In this document: in pieces, positions 1 to 5,118 of the stretch
Layout of the letters: each line of letters starts with the position of its first letter
How positions within the stretch are numbered: position 1 is the first letter of the stretch
Origin: JAGLQA01 sp023135565
GTDB taxonomy: Bacteria; Acidobacteriota; Aminicenantia; UBA2199
DNA length: 36,881 nucleotides
Reading direction: 5' to 3'
Assembly (NCBI GenBank): GCA_030639305.1
Contig: DAOWCY010000056.1
Coordinates: 1-36,881 of the forward strand
The notes under the pieces: generated by a model
What the model was told of the DNA's origin: nothing
Databases searched by the model: none
The model's input: only the letters and a program-made list of their open reading frames with translations
Program-made: the position numbers and the translations under genes

Positions 1-61
1 TCCACGCCGAGGGTATGGCAAATACGTTAGAAGATAGTAAAACGTATGCAGAACGTCCGCA

Positions 62-107
62 GGTGGGTCAATTTATATGAGCACAGGCGGGTCAATTTTA
101 ATGAGCG
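62..107. repeat. Two 22-bp direct repeats resembling IS21-type terminal repeats
   Basis: Two near-identical 22-bp units lie 24 bp apart (62-83 and 86-107), sharing the core GGGTCAATTT followed by TATATGAGC or TAATGAGCG. Multiple short repeats containing GGGTCAATTT and ATGAGCG are typical of the ends of IS21-family elements. No istA or istB gene is visible, so this may be the outer end of an element lying left of the window, or a remnant. The family assignment is from memory of such ends and is tentative. Confidence 0.4.
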
Positions 108-135
108 CTATAGAATGCTTAAGGCAACAGTATTG

Positions 136-153
136 CAGGGCCGCCGGAGGCAA
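136..153 (+). repeat. Remnant of the modular intergenic repeat
   Basis: This 18-bp stretch is identical to the GC-rich terminal part (CAGGGCCGCCGGAGGCAA) of the repeat family found at about ten other intergenic sites in the window. The AT-rich hairpin part is missing. It lies between the IS21-like repeats and the promoter of the first precursor peptide. Confidence 0.6.
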
Positions 154-191
154 TAAGCAGTTCCGAACCAGGCACAAAAAATAAAAGTTAG

Positions 192-220
192 TTGAAAAAA
201 CAAGAAACTTAGTTTATAAT
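192..220 (+). promoter_or_regulatory. Probable sigma-70 promoter of the precursor peptide genes
   Basis: TTGAAA at 192-197 and a perfect TATAAT at 215-220 are separated by 17 bp. Transcription would start near 227, giving a 5' leader of about 130 nt before the first precursor gene at 355. No other gene start lies between. Confidence 0.55.
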
Positions 221-304
221 AATATGTTGGGTAACTTTAGCAGGGCTATAAAATGCAGCACAGAGAACACAAGACAATAAGTACAAACGTAAAATACAAA
301 AAAC

Positions 305-330
305 ACAGGGCGGATAAGTCCGCAGCCTGT
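305..330 (+). promoter_or_regulatory. 5'-leader hairpin upstream of precursor peptide 1
   Basis: ACAGG (305-309) pairs with CCTGT (326-330), and GCGGA (310-314) pairs with TCCGC (319-323) around a TAAG loop, with only a 2-nt bulge. The hairpin ends about 14 nt before the Shine-Dalgarno AAGGAG (344-349), so it could modulate translation. The function is inferred from the fold only. Confidence 0.4.
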
Positions 331-354
331 ATAAATTCTAACTAAGGAGAAAAT

Positions 355-546
355 ATGAAACACAAAATCAGTAAACAAAAACTTTCGTTAAAGAAGCAAA
401 CCATTTCAAATTTGAGCAATGTCGATTTGAATGGCGTTAAAGGCGGAAACGAAGAATCCGGCTCCGGCTGCACATATTGTCAATACTGTTACGAGCACAG
501 TATTTGTCCCGCTACTATATGTATCGTACCGGACCCCGAAGGCTAA
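355..546 (+). CDS. GG-leader natural-product precursor peptide 1 (class I lanthipeptide-like)
   Basis: 63-aa peptide behind a good AAGGAG with 5-nt spacing. The N-terminal leader has the motif LSLKKQTISNLSNVDLNGVKGG, given here as residues 10-31: a KLxLKKxTIxNL block followed by a double-glycine site. This is the leader type of Bacteroidetes-style GG precursors, often annotated as class I lanthipeptide. The presumed core after GG is Cys-rich (CTYCQYCY, then C, C), with Ser and Thr residues that could be modified. It is paralogous to the interrupted precursor at 659-4211, with near-identical leader and SGSGC core start. No modification enzyme, peptidase or transporter is present in the window, so the maturation partner is unknown. 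The family is clear; the product type is inference. Confidence 0.75.
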   Translation: MKHKISKQKLSLKKQTISNLSNVDLNGVKGGNEESGSGCTYCQYCYEHSICPATICIVPDPEG

Positions 547-591
547 AACAAAGAGCTCGGCTGCCATTAAAGGCCGCCAATCCGAATTATT

Positions 592-637
592 CGCAAAACG
601 TAATGCGCGAGCATGTTTGCTCGCCATTCGTTTTGCG
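592..637 (+). terminator. Intercistronic hairpin between precursors 1 and 2
   Basis: CGCAAAACG (592-600) is the perfect complement of CGTTTTGCG (629-637). Inside it, GCGAGCA pairs with TGCTCGC, giving a long two-part stem. A diverged copy follows precursor 2 at 4231-4277, so the hairpin belongs to the duplicated precursor cassette. There is no strong U-tract here, so it may attenuate or stabilise rather than terminate fully. Confidence 0.45.
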
Positions 638-686
638 TCTTAAGACTAAGGAGAAAACATGAAACACAAAATCAGAAAAGAAAAAC

Positions 687-711
687 GGTAATGTCCTACC
701 TATAGGTAGAG
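687..711 (+). repeat. Left terminal inverted repeat of the IS1595-like element
   Basis: It starts GGTAATGTCC and ends CTATAGGTAGAG, matching the complement of 4006-4030 at 23 of 25 positions. The 8 bp just outside (679-686, AGAAAAAC) are the target duplication. The TIR also contains the short palindrome CCTATAGG. Confidence 0.85.
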
Positions 712-728
712 CACTTACAAATCAATGA

Positions 729-917
729 TTATCCGTTATCCATTTGTCTTTCTGGAGGGGTACAACAAAAAATCATTACACTGCAACTTTCCTTTTCTTT
801 TGTCTGACATTCACAAGTTAAGCCAGTACCACCATTAATGTTCTTTTGTTCATTACCATTTAGGTTTGCGATTAATTGCTTTCTTAAGTTAAGCTTTTTA
901 GATAATTTTTTTTTCAT
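729..917 (-). CDS. GG-leader precursor peptide carried by the transposon
   Basis: 62-aa peptide read on the minus strand with TTAGGAG about 7 nt before the ATG. The leader reads KKLNLRKQLIANLNGNEQKN followed by INGG, the same leader family as the two chromosomal precursors but clearly diverged. The presumed core has cysteines at CECQ, SCS and FCC, ending in a polar tail. It sits directly inside the left end of the element with its 3' end toward the TIR. The leader family is recognised from the sequence; whether it is expressed or matured is unknown, and no processing genes accompany it on the element. Confidence 0.65.
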   Translation of the reverse strand: MKKKLSKKLNLRKQLIANLNGNEQKNINGGTGLTCECQTKEKESCSVMIFCCTPPERQMDNG

Positions 918-1008
918 GTTAATTCTCCTAATTTTTGATTATACCATATTGTATTTTTTTTTGAAATAGTTTATAATGTATTTAGAAAAAAAATATAGGA
1001 GTAAAAAA

Positions 1009-2044
1009 ATGAGAAAAAGCGCAATGGTATTGTTTGCGTTCATGATTTTCATGAACGTCAATTTGTTCCCTGAGAAAATAGCCGTATTCCCGGACATTTA
1101 TAGACCGTCTATGATTGATATTTCTGGTGATGAAATTTATATCCTTGATGATTTTTCCGTAAAGATGTATTCCATGAAAAATTATCGCTTTTTAAGGGAA
1201 TTTGGGAAAAAAGGAGAGGGGCCAGGAGAATTATTGACAACAAGCGATACGGGCTTAACTATGATTGTTGATGGGGATAATATTTTGTTGAATTCGGTTT
1301 ACAAAATAATCACATATGATAGAGCGGGCAAAATTCTTAAAGAAAAAAAGTTTCGCAATTATCTTGTTGAAGCAGTACCAATAAATGAAAATTACGTATT
1401 GACTTTTTATAAATGGATTGATGCAACAGCACATGCGATCACAGTATTAAATGATGGAAATTTTCAGGAGATTAAAGAATTATATAGAACAAAGCTTCCG
1501 CAAAGTCACAGGATAAGGAAAATATCTATGCCGCCATTGTGTACCTATGTGCGTACTACAAAAGACAAGATATTCTTATTTGACCAACAAAAAGACGTGA
1601 TTAAAGCATTTGACAGAAAGGGAAATCTCAATCCTGACATTATATTCAAATGTGATAAAATATTAACAACGCAAGATTTCAAACAAAAAATAATGGATTC
1701 TTTGTTGTCAATTCCAGCTATGAAGAATGCCCCCGAAAAGATGAAGCAAAAATATTTAAAAAGTGTATATATTCCAAGGCACATTACCAGTGTTTAAAAA
1801 TTCCTGGATTATTAATAATCGAATTTATATCCATACATACCGAGAAAAGCAAAACAAAAGTGAATTTCTCATTCTTAATTTTTCAGGAAAAATTGAAAAG
1901 AAATTACTTTTGCCCGGTTCTACTAAATTGAATTTACGCATTAATCCCGCTTCAATTTTCACATTCTATAATGGAAAATATTACTACCTATTAGAAAATC
2001 TCGATCAAGAAGAATGGGAATTGCACGTGGTAAAAATTCAGTAA
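1009..2044 (+). pseudogene. Secreted 6-bladed beta-propeller protein, frameshifted
   Basis: Start at ATG 1009 after AGGAG. The N-terminus is a signal peptide (MRKSAMVLFAFMIFMNVNLF). The following repeats are of the NHL/6-bladed propeller type, with blocks such as FGKKGEGPGELL and YILDDFSVKMYSM. The first frame stops at 1797, while homologous sequence continues in another frame from about 1763 (VYIFQGTLPVFKNSWIINN) to 2044. One extra base (or two missing) between about 1740 and 1763, where A-runs are common, would join them into about 344 residues. It is either a real pseudogene or a sequencing indel. Such proteins are usually periplasmic or lipid-anchored with unknown ligand. It is transposon cargo here. 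Confidence 0.65.
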
Positions 2045-2078
2045 AAAATAAATGCGACATTTTTTTATATTTTTTTGG

Positions 2079-2107
2079 TTGAAAAATTAAGTAATTTATT
2101 ATATAAT
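2079..2107 (+). promoter_or_regulatory. Promoter of hicBA
   Basis: TTGAAA at 2079-2084, 17-bp spacer, TATAAT at 2102-2107. The expected start near 2114 is just before AAGGAG at 2121-2126, giving a very short leader for hicB. Confidence 0.6.
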
Positions 2108-2133
2108 TGATATGTAACATAAGGAGAATGCCC

Positions 2134-2421
2134 GTGTGGTTAAAAAAAAGAAAATTAACTTTTGAGATACCTATAATAATCGAGCCAGATAATGGCGAAT
2201 TTTATGCCCATTCCCCAGCGTTAAGCGGACTACATGTCGGCGGCAAAACAGAAGAAGAGGCGCTTGTCAATGCAGTTGATGCTGCCATTGCCTATTTAAA
2301 GTCTATCATTAAGCATGGTGAACCCATTCCCATTGGAATAGAATGTCAAAGGGAACACAAACCTGCCTCGATGGCGCCGCCGCCCCCTATGCGTCTTAGA
2401 GAAATTCCAGTAATGGTATGA
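2134..2421 (+). CDS. hicB: HicB-family antitoxin
   Basis: 95 aa from a GTG at 2134, chosen because AAGGAG (2121-2126) lies 7 nt upstream; the in-frame ATG at 2128 is only 1 nt from it. The central motif EPDNGEFYAHSPALSGLHVG, followed by GKTEEEALVNAVDAA, is the partially degraded RNase H-like fold of HicB antitoxins. The C-terminal part is Pro-rich and lacks an obvious DNA-binding helix. It is followed after 13 nt by hicA. The order antitoxin-toxin is the reverse of the classic hicAB but common. The pair lies inside the IS1595-like element and could help keep it in the population. Confidence 0.8.
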   Translation: MWLKKRKLTFEIPIIIEPDNGEFYAHSPALSGLHVGGKTEEEALVNAVDAAIAYLKSIIKHGEPIPIGIECQREHKPASMAPPPPMRLREIPVMV

Positions 2422-2434
2422 TTTTAGTTTTAGC

Positions 2435-2686
2435 ATGAAATACCCCAAACAAATTTGGAATCAAATAAAAAATATCTCTGTTGAAAAGCTTATCACTGCA
2501 CTTAATCGCGATGGGTGGGTAAGGGATGAAAAAAGGGGGGCTTCGTTGATATATAGGCGTAACAAAGATCGCATAACGGTTCATTATCATCCAAAAAAAA
2601 CTTATCAACCAAATTTGTTAAAAGGTATGTTGGACAAAATAGGATGGAATGAAAAAGATTTACGCAGGTTAAAACTAATCAAATAG
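2435..2686 (+). CDS. hicA: HicA-family mRNA interferase toxin
   Basis: 83 aa with the double-stranded-RNA-binding-like HicA fold: LITALNRDGW, then RGASLIYRR, then ITVHYHPKKTYQPNLLKGML and an IGW ending. The usual catalytic GSH motif after the first strand is replaced by GAS. The histidines of VHYHP remain, as I recall for a HicA subgroup with the same replacement. Activity is therefore uncertain. No Shine-Dalgarno sequence is seen; translation is probably coupled to hicB 13 nt upstream. It is a cognate partner of the preceding HicB. Confidence 0.75.
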   Translation: MKYPKQIWNQIKNISVEKLITALNRDGWVRDEKRGASLIYRRNKDRITVHYHPKKTYQPNLLKGMLDKIGWNEKDLRRLKLIK

Positions 2687-2730
2687 TCATATTAGAATCT
2701 CCCATTTAATAGCTATATGATTTCATTATT

Positions 2731-3636
2731 CTATTCTTTTTCATCCTCATATTCCATCGGTAACATAAGGGACTCACCACACTTTGGCTTTGCTCTATTT
2801 AATAATCTTTCAAAAATACCCCAATTCGCAGAAGCTTTCATTAAAACGACTACATTTGATAGATGCTCTGCAAGCCTTGAGTGTCCAACATCTTCTGTTA
2901 ACCATTGATGGTGTTTGCTTTTTCTTCTTTTTTCTTTTATTATAGGATTCTTTTTTTTAAGCTCTTCAAGAACGCCGGGAGCCAACCTATTATAAACAAT
3001 GTCATTTGTTAACTTCCCTACATATATCGGCCTTTTTACGCTAATCGGACTATATTGCCATTTCTTCAATCGAAACAATTCTTTATAAAATTCATCGGGA
3101 AATTTTTTCGCCCATACTGCCAGTTCTTTTGATATATATTTATCAAGGATTTTTTGAAGAGCGTATTTATCTCTAATCTCTTCATAGCCGGTCGCTTCAT
3201 CAACAAGAGCAATTATCCCAACTTTAGAAAGAGATCGTACTAAAATTTCACATTGTTCTGCTATATGAAGTTGCTGTTTTTGTAAAACCCCATTATTTCG
3301 AGCCTCTAAAATAGCATCGCAAATTTCTGGCAACGTGATAGCCTCATAGCCATATGCAACTATTCCTTTAATTTTAAATTTTATTGGCTTAGTGGTCCGG
3401 TCTAACAAATCTTTATCAACAAAGGGTTTTAGCCTGTTTCCCGATATGAATTTAGCTAAACGGTCCCCACCCTTACTTCTGCTCCCGCCAGATGAAATAT
3501 TTAATGATTTCAACATCCCGCCTTGTACCAAAACTCTTCTACTATCTTCTAAAACATAAGCTGGGATTTCTAAATTACCAATTTTTAATGGTCTATCCGG
3601 TGAACCGTATATTGCCTTTAAAGTTTTTCCTTTCAC
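2731..3636 (-). CDS. P63C-domain protein, transposon passenger
   Basis: 301 aa from a GTG at 3636 immediately after the transposase stop. The C-terminal half carries the P63C signature: a GYEEIRDKYALQKILDKYI block followed by FPDEFYKELFRLKKWQY. The domain's function is unknown; it occurs in phage and mobile-element proteins. The N-terminal part (YGSPDRPLKIGNLEIPAYVL, then LEDSRRVL) is typical of the same family. Its tight junction with the transposase, TAA followed directly by GTG, suggests a co-transcribed passenger gene of the element. No catalytic motif is recognised. Confidence 0.75.
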   Translation of the reverse strand: MKGKTLKAIYGSPDRPLKIGNLEIPAYVLEDSRRVLVQGGMLKSLNISSGGSRSKGGDRLAKFISGNRLKPFVDKDLLDRTTKPIKFKIKGIVAYGYEAITLPEICDAILEARNNGVLQKQQLHIAEQCEILVRSLSKVGIIALVDEATGYEEIRDKYALQKILDKYISKELAVWAKKFPDEFYKELFRLKKWQYSPISVKRPIYVGKLTNDIVYNRLAPGVLEELKKKNPIIKEKRRKSKHHQWLTEDVGHSRLAEHLSNVVVLMKASANWGIFERLLNRAKPKCGESLMLPMEYEDEKE

Positions 3637-4011
3637 TTAAGCCCCCACAGCATTTTTTATTGTTAGATCAAAGATATAAGGATTTTTCCTATTATTATAT
3701 CGGAAACAAAATTCGTCAATATATTTTTGAATATATCTGACGCTTATTTGATGGTATTGCCCCACAATACCCCTTTTGAATAAACTCCAAAATCCTTCAA
3801 TTGTATTTGTATGGACATTACCCCTTACATATTCTCCATTCTTGTGAACTATTACCTCATGGCTAAACAATTTGGATAATCCAGAATATCCGCACCATTC
3901 ATCTGTCATTAAATTAGACTCAATTTCAACGTTTTCTTTTATGAACGATGTTAGTGTTCTCTTTTTTGCGTTTTTTACTTTTTTTGCCTTAATGATTCCT
4001 TTTCTCTCTAC
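3637..4011 (-). pseudogene. IS1595-family transposase, 5'-truncated
   Basis: The C-terminal half of an ISXO2-type DDE transposase. The first internal ATG is at 3909, but recognisable sequence continues upstream (AKKRTLTSFIKENVEIESNL) to a stop at 4012-4014, inside the right terminal repeat. The second Asp (MTDEWCGY) and the catalytic Glu (VHTNTIEGFWSLFKRG) are present. The N-terminal zinc-ribbon and the first catalytic Asp are absent. The reading frame begins directly in the TIR, so the missing part was lost by an internal deletion joining the gene middle to the element end. Confidence 0.85.
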
Positions 4012-4030
4012 CTATAGATGGGACATTACC
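4006..4030 (-). repeat. Right terminal inverted repeat of the IS1595-like element
   Basis: The complement reads GGTAATGTCCCATCTATAGG followed by TAGAG, matching the left end except at two positions. The 8 bp after it (4031-4038, AGAAAAAC) repeat the bases before the left end. Confidence 0.85.
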
Positions 4031-4230
4031 AGAAAAACTTTCCCTAAAAAAACAAACCATTTCCAATTTAAGCAGCCAGGATTTGAATTCAGTTAAAGGC
4101 GGAAACGAAGATTCCGGCTCCGGCTGCACGATTTGCTATGATTGCTATGTGTTGAGTATCGGCACCATCTGCATCGACACTTCCCAGGTTCGTTATTGCG
4201 GTCCGGCATAAACCGCAAGTTTGAGTAATT

Positions 4231-4283
4231 CGCAAAATGTAATGTATGAGTGTATTTGCTCGTGCATTCATTTTGCGTTTTAA
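4231..4283 (+). terminator. Terminator after precursor peptide 2
   Basis: CGCAAAATG (4231-4239) pairs perfectly with CATTTTGCG (4269-4277), with further pairing inside, and is followed by a T-rich run (TTTTAATTTTTTC). It is the diverged twin of the hairpin at 592-637, but with the U-tract expected of an intrinsic terminator. Confidence 0.6.
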
Positions 4284-4347
4284 TTTTTTCGTCGTGTTTT
4301 AAGAAGCCACTTTATTTTAAAGGGATCGGTTTATCCCAAAATTTTCA

Positions 4348-4376
4348 TTGAAAAAACATCGAACTTGTGATATAAA
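4348..4376 (+). promoter_or_regulatory. Promoter of the secreted 181-aa protein
   Basis: TTGAAA at 4348-4353, 17-bp spacer, TATAAA at 4371-4376, about 50 nt before the ATG at 4427. Confidence 0.5.
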
Positions 4377-4426
4377 ACACCTATGATTCCGCACAATAAA
4401 AAACCAAGCTTAAAGGAGGATAAACA

Positions 4427-4972
4427 ATGAAAAAAAGAGTTTTTTTGGTCACATTAATCGTGTTTGTTTTTTGTACACTGGTCACCGCGCAGGAGCCGCC
4501 AAAACAGCTTTTGAAACCCGGAGACGTAAAACACTTTATCAAAACCTTCCCGCTGCTGGAAAAAGAGATGACAGCCTACGGTCTTAAATACGACGCCAAG
4601 AGCGGCGATACGACCGTACCCGAAGCACTCAAAGCAAAATCAGATTTTTTAGATATCCTGAAAAAACACGGCTGGGATGAGAACTATTTCGGTAAATTAG
4701 GGACCATTATGATGGGTTATAGTTCTATCGTTTACGGCGCCCAGATGAAACAAGCAGACAGCGAAATGACAAAACAATTAAAAGAGATCGAATCCAACCC
4801 CAATATCCCCGCTGCCATGAAAGAAACACTCAAAGCGCAGTTGAAAATGGCTGCCGGAGTTATGAAGACCACCGCCTCTACTTTGAAGACGAATATTCAT
4901 GCCATGGACTTAGCTTTGATTCGCCCCTTAGTCGATGAAATCAAAAAAGTGGTAGAACAAGACCAAAGATAA
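4427..4972 (+). CDS. Secreted helical protein of unknown function
   Basis: 181 aa behind AAAGGAGG at good spacing. Residues 1-21 are a clear Sec signal peptide ending VTA-Q, so the protein is probably periplasmic. The mature part is charged and mostly helical (long Lys/Glu/Gln-rich stretches such as MTKQLKEIESNPNIPAAMKE) with no cysteines. I do not recognise a named family. It stands alone between the precursor terminator and the radical SAM gene and has its own promoter. Confidence 0.8.
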   Translation: MKKRVFLVTLIVFVFCTLVTAQEPPKQLLKPGDVKHFIKTFPLLEKEMTAYGLKYDAKSGDTTVPEALKAKSDFLDILKKHGWDENYFGKLGTIMMGYSSIVYGAQMKQADSEMTKQLKEIESNPNIPAAMKETLKAQLKMAAGVMKTTASTLKTNIHAMDLALIRPLVDEIKKVVEQDQR

Positions 4973-4992
4973 TTAGCTAAACTTTATCTACT

Positions 4993-5035
4993 TGCCTCCG
5001 GCGGCAAGGGGCGCTTTTTGAAAAAACTGCCCCTT
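4993..5035 (-). repeat. Degenerate copy of the modular intergenic repeat
   Basis: GCCTCCGGCGGC is shared with the other copies. It is followed by a different hairpin, AAGGGGC (5006-5012) with GCCCCTT (5029-5035), enclosing a TTTTT/AAAAA stem. It lies just after the 181-aa protein gene. Confidence 0.5.
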
Positions 5036-5118
5036 GACCCCGCAAAAACTTTTGATATGCCGTTGCGCGACAATACGATAGGTATTACACTCGGTTTGGA
5101 TACAAAATAGGTGCTGAA

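Larger units (their letters stand above)
687..4030. mobile_element. IS1595-like transposon with passenger genes (3344 bp)
   Basis: The boundaries are set by 25-bp imperfect terminal inverted repeats (687-711 and 4006-4030, two mismatches, both starting GGTAATGTCC) and by an 8-bp direct duplication AGAAAAAC (679-686 and 4031-4038). Eight-bp duplications are known for the IS1595 family, and the transposase fragment inside belongs to that family. Cargo in order: a GG-leader peptide (minus), a frameshifted propeller lipoprotein-like gene (plus), hicB-hicA (plus), a P63C-domain gene (minus) and the 3' part of the transposase (minus). The transposase lacks its N-terminal half, so this copy is probably non-autonomous and was mobilised in trans, or decayed after insertion. 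Confidence 0.85.
659..4211 (+). pseudogene. Precursor peptide 2, split by the IS1595-like element
   Basis: The gene starts with ATG at 659 after CTAAGGAG and reads MKHKIRKEK up to position 686. The element occupies 687-4030, followed by the second target-site copy 4031-4038. The coding sequence then resumes at 4039 and ends with TAA at 4209-4211. Joining 659-686 to 4039-4211 restores a perfect 66-codon frame: MKHKIRKEKLSLKKQTISNL, then SSQDLNSVKGG, then a Cys-rich core with CTICYDCY and later cysteines. It is a close paralogue of the precursor at 355-546. As it stands, translation from 659 stops inside the left end of the element after ten codons, so the gene is inactive unless the element excises precisely. 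Confidence 0.85.

Noticed and set aside
431..643. Open frames overlapping precursor peptide 1 on both strands
   Set aside because: They are chance frames; the leader motif and ribosome site support only 355-546.
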